Shown here piece after piece: positions 1-5,212 of a DNA stretch of 9,947 bases. The notes under the pieces were generated by a model that ran no database searches, was not told the origin of the DNA, and saw nothing but the letters and a program-made list of their open reading frames with translations. Source of the stretch: Actinomycetes bacterium (GTDB taxonomy: Bacteria > Actinomycetota > Acidimicrobiia > Acidimicrobiales > Microtrichaceae); the NCBI GenBank assembly GCA_023423215.1, contig JAFAFZ010000090.1:1-9947 (forward strand). The letters run 5' to 3'. Made by a program: the position numbers and the translations under genes. Each line of letters opens with the position of its first letter. Positions within the stretch are counted from its first letter, which is position 1.

Positions 1-100
1 GCAGGTCGAGGACCTCGTGGTCCAGGTTGATGCTCCCGATCGAGACGATCGGCGCGTGCCGGGTCGTCGGGGGCGGGTCGTCTCGGTCGGGCTGCGTCAT
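1..100 (-). CDS. PfkB-family carbohydrate kinase, N-terminal fragment
   Basis: The first 33 codons of a gene that runs out of the left edge. After a polar, proline-rich leader of about 16 residues, the translation reads APIVSIGSINLDHEVLDL. This resembles the first beta strand and the GSINxD sugar-binding motif that opens ribokinase and other PfkB-family kinases, which phosphorylate sugars or nucleosides with ATP. The ATG at 100-98 is chosen because the motif lies at the usual distance from it. No strong Shine-Dalgarno sequence is visible. The gene lies 36 bases downstream of the phosphatase stop codon on the same strand, so it may be the third gene of that operon or start from its own promoter (112-136). 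The substrate cannot be told from this fragment, and the assignment rests on one motif. Confidence 0.6.
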   Translation of the reverse strand, partial: MTQPDRDDPPPTTRHAPIVSIGSINLDHEVLDL

Positions 101-111
101 CGGCACGCCGG

Positions 112-136
112 TACCCGGCGGCGCGCGACCCGACAC
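112..136 (-). promoter_or_regulatory. Candidate SigB/SigF-type promoter before the PfkB-like gene
   Basis: Read on the minus strand, the 36-bp gap after the phosphatase contains GTGT (136-133), 16 bases, then GGGTAC (116-111). This fits the stress-sigma pattern GNNT-N14-16-GGGTAY known from Streptomyces SigB-like factors. The ATG at 100 lies 11 bases past the -10 element, so a transcript started here would be almost leaderless. The -35 is only a partial match (GTGT rather than GTTT) and short motifs occur by chance, so confidence is modest. Confidence 0.35.
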
Positions 137-1342
137 TCAGGAGATGCGCGCCACCAGCACGGCCACGTCGTCCGAGGGGCGCCGCCCGTCCAGGGTGCGC
201 TCGACCAGGACGTGGGCGAACGCACCGAGGTCGTCGACCTCGACGCCCAGTGCCTCGACGTGCGCCGCCAGCTGCGCCGTGCCGTCGAGCACGGTCGTCG
301 TGCGGGACTCGACCAACCCGTCGGTGAACATCACGACCAGGTCGCCCGGCTCGAGCGGGACCTCGACGAGCTCCTCCGAGCCGTCGACGTCGACGCCGAC
401 GAGCGGGTCGGCGGAACGTAGGACCTGCGCCCGTCCGCCGGAGAGGTGCACGACGCCGGGGTGGCCGTAGGTGCGCACCTCGAGCGTCGTCCGGGACGGG
501 TCCACGGTGGCCAGCGCCGCCGTCGCGAACTGGGCGCGCTCGCGCCGCAGCGCCGCGCGGACCGTCGCCATCGCATCGGCGGTGTCCATGCCGGAGCGGA
601 GCAGGCAGCTGAGCGCGAAGCGCAGCTTGCCCATGTCGGCGGCGGCGCTGATGCCGTGCCCGGCGACGTCGCCCACGACGAGGTGCAGGGCGCCGCCCGA
701 CTCGACCGCGTCGAACCAGTCGCCGCCGACGTGGTCACGATCGTCCGCCGGCCGGTAGAGCGTGGCGACCTCGACGCCCGCGACGGTGTCGACCTGGTCG
801 GCCAGCAGCGTGCGCTGCAGGGCCGTGACCGCCTCGGTCGCCCGGATCCGGTCGAGCCACGCCTCGGTGCGGTCGTCCTGCACCGCGACGTACGCCTCGG
901 CCACGCCGTCCGGCCCACGCACGGCCGAGATGCGCCACGACATGACGAACGCCTCACCGTCCTTGCGGTAGTTGATCGTCTGGCCCTCGAAGGTCCCCGT
1001 CGTCGTGACGTCCTGGCGCAACCGGTCGAGCACCTTGCGGTCGCTGCGGGGCCCCTGGAGGAAGCGGGGGTCCCGACCGATGATCTCCTCGGCCGCGTAC
1101 CCCGTGAGCTGCTCGAAGGCGGGGTTCACGTAGCGGATCCTCGGCCCGGGCAGGTCGAGCTCGGCGTCCGTGATCATGATGGAGCTGCGCGACACGTGCA
1201 GCGCCTTGGCCAGGGCTGCGACGCCGACGTCGTCGATGCCGGACGGCTTCGAGTGCGGCCTCGCCGGATCCGAGGACTCCTCGACGCGACGGAGCTCGTC
1301 GGCGAGCAGCTCGAGCTCGTGGACCGAGGGTCGCGGTGTCAC
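137..1342 (-). CDS. PAS/LOV-like sensor fused to SpoIIE/RsbU-type PP2C serine phosphatase
   Basis: A 401-residue cytoplasmic phosphatase with no visible membrane segment. Residues 8-50 are a short, partly charged helical lead-in. Residues about 50-160 are a PAS domain of LOV type. Residues about 190-401 are a PP2C domain with GGDWFD (206-211), GDVAGHG (224-230, D225), FTDGL (339-343, D341) and SDDVAVL (390-396), which supply the metal-binding aspartates. Family members dephosphorylate STAS antagonists in partner-switching cascades, freeing a sigma factor from its anti-sigma kinase. The substrate here is probably the STAS protein encoded just upstream. The GTG start at 1342 overlaps the STAS stop codon (GTGA), giving translational coupling; the open frame extends to 1684, but that part only shadows the STAS gene. 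The LOV motif reads GRDPRFLQ, so the cysteine of GRNCRFLQ is replaced by Pro92 and the domain should not form a flavin adduct. Confidence 0.9.
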   Translation of the reverse strand: MTPRPSVHELELLADELRRVEESSDPARPHSKPSGIDDVGVAALAKALHVSRSSIMITDAELDLPGPRIRYVNPAFEQLTGYAAEEIIGRDPRFLQGPRSDRKVLDRLRQDVTTTGTFEGQTINYRKDGEAFVMSWRISAVRGPDGVAEAYVAVQDDRTEAWLDRIRATEAVTALQRTLLADQVDTVAGVEVATLYRPADDRDHVGGDWFDAVESGGALHLVVGDVAGHGISAAADMGKLRFALSCLLRSGMDTADAMATVRAALRRERAQFATAALATVDPSRTTLEVRTYGHPGVVHLSGGRAQVLRSADPLVGVDVDGSEELVEVPLEPGDLVVMFTDGLVESRTTTVLDGTAQLAAHVEALGVEVDDLGAFAHVLVERTLDGRRPSDDVAVLVARIS

Positions 1343-1656
1343 GCCTCGAGCAGGTGGAGCACGTTCGCCACCTCGAAGGTGTGCAGCACCGCACGCGAGG
1401 GCTCGACGAGCCGCGACGCGTGCTGCGTGCGGGCGATGATCAGCGTCCGGATCCCCGAGGAGTCGATGAACTCGACGCCCGAGAGGTCGATCACCACCGA
1501 GCCCGCCGAGTCCTCCAGGCCGTCGAGGCGCGCCTCGAGCTCGGCCGCGCCACCCAGGTCCAGGTCGCCCGCCAGAGCCCACCTCGCCCCCACGCCGTCG
1601 GCGTCGGCCGCCACGGTGATGTCGAGGTGGACCTCGGAGTCGTCGTCGGTGAGCAC
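1339..1656 (-). CDS. STAS-domain anti-sigma-factor antagonist
   Basis: A 105-residue protein made of a single STAS domain, the usual size for RsbV/SpoIIAA-type antagonists. The diagnostic segment is VIDLSGVEFIDSSGIRTLI (residues 55-73). Ser66, the first serine of DSSG, lines up with the phosphorylated serine of SpoIIAA (Ser58). In the family, the unphosphorylated form binds an anti-sigma kinase and releases the sigma factor; kinase phosphorylation inactivates it, and a PP2C phosphatase restores it. The phosphatase gene follows with a 4-nt overlap, so the pair is very likely functional together. The GTG start at 1656-1654 is supported by AGGA at 1667-1664, seven bases upstream. No anti-sigma kinase (RsbW-like) or sigma gene is visible in the window, so the partner must be elsewhere. 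The target sigma factor is unknown. Confidence 0.9.
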   Translation of the reverse strand: MLTDDDSEVHLDITVAADADGVGARWALAGDLDLGGAAELEARLDGLEDSAGSVVIDLSGVEFIDSSGIRTLIIARTQHASRLVEPSRAVLHTFEVANVLHLLEA

Positions 1657-1687
1657 GGCGCGATCCTAGGAACGATGCACCCACGCG

Positions 1688-1711
1688 CTCCCGGCGGGGG
1701 GCGTCGAAAAC
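1688..1711 (-). promoter_or_regulatory. Weak candidate stress-type promoter before the STAS gene
   Basis: On the minus strand GTTT (1711-1708) is followed after 15 bases by GGGAG (1692-1688), about 31 bases before the GTG start at 1656. Position and -35 fit a SigB-type promoter, but the -10 departs from GGGTA at two bases. Partner-switching operons are often autoregulated by their own sigma factor, which is the only reason to list it. Confidence 0.2.
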
Positions 1712-1722
1712 GTCGATCGGGT

Positions 1723-1763
1723 CCGAGAACCACCCCCAGGGGTGTTTGGTCGGTGGTCCTCGG
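1723..1763. promoter_or_regulatory. Nested inverted repeat in the divergent promoter region, candidate operator
   Basis: The arm CCGAGAACCACC (1723-1734) faces GGTGGTCCTCGG (1752-1763); 11 of 12 positions pair. Nested inside is a second palindrome, CACCCC-CA-GGGGTG (1731-1744). The structure sits 16 bases before the GTG of the response regulator and 67 bases before the STAS start, so a protein bound here could influence both. NarL/LuxR-type regulators bind short inverted repeats as dimers, so autoregulation by the adjacent regulator is a reasonable inference. Alternatives are a hairpin in a leader transcript, or a site for another regulator. Its right edge overlaps the purine-rich ribosome binding region. 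Confidence 0.45.
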
Positions 1764-1778
1764 GGGAAGGCAGGGACC

Positions 1779-2444
1779 GTGGAGCACTCCGAGCAGACGA
1801 CGTCCGAGCCGATCAGCCTGGCGATCGCGAACGACTACGAGATCGTCGTGCGAGGCGTCGCCGCTGCACTGGAGCCGTTCGCCGACCGGGTGAACATCGT
1901 CGAGCTCGTCGTCGAGGAGCCGCCGGTCAGCGCGGTCGACGTCGTGCTGTACGACGTCTTCGGCGCCGGCGAGGTCCACACCGGCGACATACGGAAGTTG
2001 ATCGACGACGGTCGGTTCGGCCACGTGGCGATCTTCACCGACAACCTCGATCCGACGCTGGTGCGCACCGGCCTGCAGTTCGGCCTCCACGGCTACCTGT
2101 CGAAGTCGCTCAGCGGCGAACAGCTCGCGGACGCCGTCGTGCGCATCGCACAGGGCGAGGTGGTGGTGAGCGAACGTCGCGCCGGTCCACCGTCGGCCGA
2201 GCGTCGCTGGCCGGGCAAGCTCCACGACCTGACCGAGCGAGAGGCCGAGGTGCTGGCCCTCATCACGCAGGGCTACGACAACGACGCGATCGCGGAGCGG
2301 CTCTACATCAGCCCCAACACGCTCAAGACCCGCATCCGCAAGCTCTACCGCCGGCTCGGCTTCGAGAACCGGGTGCAGGCTGCGGTGTGGGGCGTGAAGC
2401 ACGGCTTCGAGACCGACAGCGGCGCCGACTCCTCGTCGCGCTGA
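1779..2444 (+). CDS. Orphan response regulator, receiver plus LuxR/NarL-type HTH
   Basis: A 221-residue DNA-binding regulator. Residues 12-127 form a receiver domain with the phosphoacceptor candidate Asp59 (VVLYDVFG), the switch Thr87 (IFTDN) and Lys109 (YLSKSL). The usual acidic pair is Asn18-Asp19 instead of Asp-Asp. A linker of about 20 residues leads to a LuxR-type helix-turn-helix at 148-209, with LTEREAEVLALITQG, then NDAIAERLYISPNTLKTRIRKL in two parts of the fold. The GTG at 1779 is chosen because GGGGGAAGG (1762-1770) stands eight bases before it; a TTG at 1746 in the same frame lacks such a site. No sensor kinase is adjacent. Its targets are unknown, but the inverted repeat at 1723-1763 makes self-control plausible, and its setting among stress genes suggests a stress role. 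Confidence 0.9.
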   Translation: MEHSEQTTSEPISLAIANDYEIVVRGVAAALEPFADRVNIVELVVEEPPVSAVDVVLYDVFGAGEVHTGDIRKLIDDGRFGHVAIFTDNLDPTLVRTGLQFGLHGYLSKSLSGEQLADAVVRIAQGEVVVSERRAGPPSAERRWPGKLHDLTEREAEVLALITQGYDNDAIAERLYISPNTLKTRIRKLYRRLGFENRVQAAVWGVKHGFETDSGADSSSR

Positions 2445-2479
2445 GGGCTGAGTCGTCGCTGTCGCGCCCGACCCCCGAC

Positions 2480-2496
2480 CGGGTGGCGACCACCCG
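2480..2496. terminator. Short perfect hairpin after the response regulator, possible terminator
   Basis: CGGGTGG (2480-2486) and CCACCCG (2490-2496) form a perfect 7-bp stem with a 3-base loop, 36 bases after the response-regulator stop and 25 bases before the katE -35 element. There is no T-tract, so it would be an actinobacterial U-less terminator at best. Because it shares GGTGG/CCACC with the repeat at 1723-1763, it could instead be a binding site for the same regulator. Confidence 0.35.
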
Positions 2497-2521
2497 AAGA
2501 GGTGAACCGGCGGAGGGCGAG

Positions 2522-2545
2522 GTTTCGGCGGCCCCAGCCCGGGTA
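2522..2545 (+). promoter_or_regulatory. SigB/SigF-type stress promoter of katE
   Basis: GTTT (2522-2525), 15 bases, GGGTA (2541-2545) is an exact match to the known actinobacterial SigB/SigF-family promoter pattern. Transcription would start near 2552, giving a leader of about 45 bases before the katE ATG at 2598. Position, orientation and the known stress control of catalases in related bacteria agree. That the phosphatase cassette upstream feeds the same sigma factor is inference. Confidence 0.65.
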
Positions 2546-2564
2546 GGTCCTTGGCGATGCCGCT

Positions 2565-2581
2565 CGCACGCACGGCGTGCG
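2565..2581 (+). repeat. GC-rich hairpin in the katE leader
   Basis: CGCACGC (2565-2571) and GCGTGCG (2575-2581) pair perfectly over 7 bp around a 3-base loop. The stem ends four bases before the katE ribosome binding site. In the leader predicted from the 2522-2545 promoter it would fill most of the 5' untranslated region, where it could stabilise the message or modulate ribosome access. It could also be a DNA operator. No function is shown by the sequence. Confidence 0.35.
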
Positions 2582-2585
2582 CCAC

Positions 2586-2592
2586 GAAGGAG
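2586..2592 (+). promoter_or_regulatory. Ribosome binding site fixing the katE start
   Basis: GAAGGAG at 2586-2592 is the strongest Shine-Dalgarno sequence in the window and stands five bases before the ATG at 2598. It decides for this ATG over the in-frame GTG at 2577, which would place the site inside the coding region. Confidence 0.8.
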
Positions 2593-2597
2593 CCTCG

Positions 2598-4814
2598 ATG
2601 CCCACCCCCAAGAAGTCCTCGTCCCGCTCGCGCACCACGAAGTCCGCGACGAGCAGCGCGTCGGTGGCGCCTGCGACCGACGGCGCACGGTCGCCGAACC
2701 GCGACGAGGCGACGAGCGCATCGGACCGTCCCCATCCCGCGAGCAAGCCGCGTGGCGCTCGGCCTGCGGCCAAGGTCGCGACGGCCGAGCAGGAGCGTGT
2801 GGCCGGGCTGCTCCAGCCGCTGCCCGAGGACACGCCGGCCGGGGCCGCCACGGCGCCGCGGTGGGCGCAGGCCGGCGACCGGCTGACGACCGCGCAGGGC
2901 GTGCGGGTCGACGACGCGGACAACTCCCTGACGGCGGGGGAGCGTGGACCGACGCTCATGGACGACTTCCACCTGCGCGAGAAGATCATGCACTTCGATC
3001 ACGAGCGCATCCCCGAGCGTGCGGTCCACGCCCGCGGCGCCGGTGCACACGGCACCTTCGTCGCCACCGAGGGGCTGGACGACCTGTGCGCCGCGGCGTT
3101 CCTGCGCCAGGGCACGAGCACACCGGTCTTCGTGCGCTTCTCGACCGTCGCCGGCTCCCGCGGGTCCATGGACACCGCTCGCGACGTCCGTGGCTTCGCA
3201 ACGAAGTTCTACACCGAGGAGGGCAACTTCGACCTCGTGGGCAACAACATCCCGGTGTTCTTCATCCAGGACGGTCTGAAGTTCCCGGACCTGGTCCACG
3301 CCGTGAAGCCGGAACCCGACCGTGAGATCCCCCAGGCGCAGTCCGCTCACGACACGTTCTGGGACTTCGTGTCGTTGCAGCCGGAGTCCACGCACATGTT
3401 GATGTGGACGATGTCGGACCGGGCGATCCCGCGGTCCTACGCCACGATGGAGGGCTTCGGCGTGCACACCTTCCGGCTCGTCGCGCCGGACGGCTCGACG
3501 TCGCTGGTGAAGTGGCACTGGAAGCCGGTCGCCGGCACGCACGGCCTGGTGTGGGAGGAGTCGCAGAAGCTGGGCGGCATCGACCCCGACTACCACCGCC
3601 GGGACCTGTACGAGCGCATCGCGTCGGGCAACCTGCCGCAGTGGCAGCTCGGCGTGCAGGTCATGCCCGACTCCGAGGACGAGACCTTCGAGGGGATCGA
3701 CCTGCTCGACTCCACCAAGATCGTGCCGGAGGAGCTCTGCCCGGTCCGCATCGTCGGCACCCTCACCCTGGAGCGCAACCCGGCGAACTTCTTCGCCGAG
3801 ACCGAGCAGATCGCGTTCCACCCGGGCCACCTGGTGCCGGGCATCGACATCGTCGACGACCCCCTGCTGCACGCCCGGCTGTTCTCGTACCTGGACACGC
3901 AGCTGACGCGGCTCGGCGGCCCGAACTTCTCGCAGATCCCGATCAACCGACCCGTGGCCCCCGTCAACGACAACAACCGCGACGGGTTCATGCAGCAGGC
4001 GGTGCACGAGGGCATCGCCCCGTACACGCCGAACTCGCTGGGCGGCGGCTGCCCCTTCGCCCGCATCGGCGAGGGCGCGTACACCCACGTGCCGCGACAG
4101 GTCGACGGACCGAAGCTGAAGCTCCGCCCGGCGAGCTTCGACGACCACTTCAGCCAGGCGACGCTCTTCTACCGCTCGCTGACGCCGGTCGAGCAGGACC
4201 ACGTCGTGTCCGCGTTCAGCTTCGAGCTGGCCAAGTGCACCGCGCCGACGATCCACGAGCGCATGCTCGCCAACCTCGCCCAGGTCGACGCGGACCTGGC
4301 GACCCGGGTCGCCGCGCACCTCGGCCTGGACGCGCCCGAGGGCACGCCGATCGAGCCCGAGGGCACCTCGCCGGCGCTGTCGATGATCACCGGTCCCGGC
4401 CCGATCGACGGCCGCAAGGTGGCGGTGCTCGCCAGCGACGACACCCCGAAGCGCACGGTCGACGCGTGGCGCAAGGCCGCCGATCCGTTCGGTGTCGAGG
4501 TCGTCGTGGTCGGCCCGCACCTCGGCAAGCTCGCCAAGGGCGTTCCGGTCGATCGCTCGGTGCACATCACCGACCCGGTCGAGTACGACGGCGTCGTCCT
4601 GGCGACCGACCCCGACGAGGCCGGTGCCCTGTTCGTGCAGGAGGCCTACCGCCACCACAAGACCGTGGCGCTGCTCGACGAGTCGCAGCAGGCCGCGACC
4701 GGGATCGGCCTGGATGCCGACGGCGTGGTGTCGACGCCCGAGGAGTTCTTCGAGGCGATGGCCCTGCACCGCCACTGGGACCGCAAGCCCGTCGGCGCTC
4801 CGGCGGACGCGTGA
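2598..4814 (+). CDS. katE: Large-subunit monofunctional haem catalase (HPII-like, clade 2)
   Basis: A 738-residue catalase that splits hydrogen peroxide into water and oxygen in the cytoplasm. The length, close to the 753 residues of E. coli HPII, marks the large-subunit clade. Residues 1-75 are a basic, low-complexity tail. The haem core runs from about 80 to 560, with the distal histidine in RAVHARG (His144), the distal asparagine in GNNIPVFFIQD (Asn216-217) and the proximal tyrosine in RLFSYLDTQ (Tyr431). Residues about 603-725 form the extra C-terminal flavodoxin/DJ-1-like domain of this clade, starting GRKVAVLAS. All key residues are present and nothing is broken. A SigB-type promoter (2522-2545) and a leader hairpin precede it. 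The stop codon overlaps a GTG that could start the next ORF, hinting at cotranscription with the trehalose genes. Confidence 0.96.
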   Translation: MPTPKKSSSRSRTTKSATSSASVAPATDGARSPNRDEATSASDRPHPASKPRGARPAAKVATAEQERVAGLLQPLPEDTPAGAATAPRWAQAGDRLTTAQGVRVDDADNSLTAGERGPTLMDDFHLREKIMHFDHERIPERAVHARGAGAHGTFVATEGLDDLCAAAFLRQGTSTPVFVRFSTVAGSRGSMDTARDVRGFATKFYTEEGNFDLVGNNIPVFFIQDGLKFPDLVHAVKPEPDREIPQAQSAHDTFWDFVSLQPESTHMLMWTMSDRAIPRSYATMEGFGVHTFRLVAPDGSTSLVKWHWKPVAGTHGLVWEESQKLGGIDPDYHRRDLYERIASGNLPQWQLGVQVMPDSEDETFEGIDLLDSTKIVPEELCPVRIVGTLTLERNPANFFAETEQIAFHPGHLVPGIDIVDDPLLHARLFSYLDTQLTRLGGPNFSQIPINRPVAPVNDNNRDGFMQQAVHEGIAPYTPNSLGGGCPFARIGEGAYTHVPRQVDGPKLKLRPASFDDHFSQATLFYRSLTPVEQDHVVSAFSFELAKCTAPTIHERMLANLAQVDADLATRVAAHLGLDAPEGTPIEPEGTSPALSMITGPGPIDGRKVAVLASDDTPKRTVDAWRKAADPFGVEVVVVGPHLGKLAKGVPVDRSVHITDPVEYDGVVLATDPDEAGALFVQEAYRHHKTVALLDESQQAATGIGLDADGVVSTPEEFFEAMALHRHWDRKPVGAPADA

Positions 4815-4824
4815 CCCCTGACCC

Positions 4825-4849
4825 GGTTGCCGCAGGACGGCCCGGGGTA
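4825..4849 (+). promoter_or_regulatory. Candidate SigB/SigF-type promoter before the small acidic ORF and treXY
   Basis: GGTT (4825-4828), 16 bases, GGGTAC (4845-4850) fits GNNT-N14-16-GGGTAY. The ATG of the small ORF is only nine bases past the -10, so the transcript would be nearly leaderless, as for the candidate before the PfkB-like gene. It lies in the 44-bp gap after katE, and would give the trehalose genes their own stress-controlled start. GGGTACCCC is locally palindromic, so the match could also reflect GC-rich chance. Confidence 0.4.
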
Positions 4850-4858
4850 CCCCACCCC

Positions 4859-5212
4859 ATGGACCCCTCACCACCCGACCGCGCCTCGCTGACGACCACG
4901 GGCCCGGACCCCGTGAACGCCGCCCCGCACGGCCCGCGCGAGCGGGCCGAGGCCGGCGAGCACGGCCTGCCCGTCGACGCCGATCCGGTCGAGGTCGCCG
5001 AGCAGGAGCCCGATCTGGACCCCGCCGACGTGGCCCATCCCGACGACTCCGGGGACCACCCCGGTGCCGGGGCCGGCGCCGAGGGCGGTTCCCATCCTGC
5101 CGATCGCCGCGACGAGGACCCCATCGCGGCGCCGGCAGCGCCCGGGACCGATCCGCCACGCTCCGAGCACGCGGAGCTCGGCGACACCGCCTACGGCGTG
5201 GGGGTCGAGTGA
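4859..5212 (+). CDS. Small acidic, proline-rich protein of unknown function, coupled to treX
   Basis: I do not recognise this 117-residue protein. It has 27 Asp/Glu, only 6 Arg and no Lys, 19 Pro, no Cys, Trp or Phe and a single Tyr, so it is probably disordered and soluble, with no signal peptide or membrane segment. The ADPVEVAEQEPDLDPADV stretch recalls short motifs of small acidic actinobacterial hypothetical proteins, but this is recollection only. Evidence that it is real: its stop overlaps the treX GTG (GTGA, 5209-5212), and it fills the only sizeable space between katE and treX. The ATG at 4859 is preferred because of the promoter candidate just upstream. A GTG at 4811, overlapping the katE stop, would give 133 residues. 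Neither start has a strong ribosome binding site. Confidence 0.6.
   Translation: MDPSPPDRASLTTTGPDPVNAAPHGPRERAEAGEHGLPVDADPVEVAEQEPDLDPADVAHPDDSGDHPGAGAGAEGGSHPADRRDEDPIAAPAAPGTDPPRSEHAELGDTAYGVGVE

Noticed and set aside
446..1669. A 407-codon plus-strand frame opposite the phosphatase and STAS genes
   Set aside because: The minus strand carries clear PP2C, PAS and STAS domains here; the plus frame has none.
1343..1684. Extended N-terminus of the phosphatase starting at 1684
   Set aside because: The extra 114 residues are an Arg/Gly-rich out-of-frame reading of the STAS gene. The GTG at 1342 overlapping the STAS stop is the natural start.
1731..1744. CACCCC-CA-GGGGTG as a copper-sensor (CsoR) operator
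   Set aside because: CsoR sites have similar C-rich/G-rich arms, but no copper transporter, chaperone or CsoR gene is nearby; the adjacent LuxR-type regulator is the simpler candidate.
1744..1767. GTTT followed by a G-rich stretch as a SigB-type promoter of the response regulator
   Set aside because: The expected -10 reads GGGGA and transcription would start at about the GTG codon while the -10 coincides with the ribosome binding site; not convincing.
1746..1778. TTG start 11 codons earlier for the response regulator
   Set aside because: It has no ribosome binding site and would place the purine-rich site at 1762-1770 inside the gene.
3404..5212. A 602-codon plus-strand frame ending at the acidic ORF stop
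   Set aside because: Its first 470 codons are an out-of-frame reading of katE. Only the part after the katE stop, from 4811 or 4859, is plausible.
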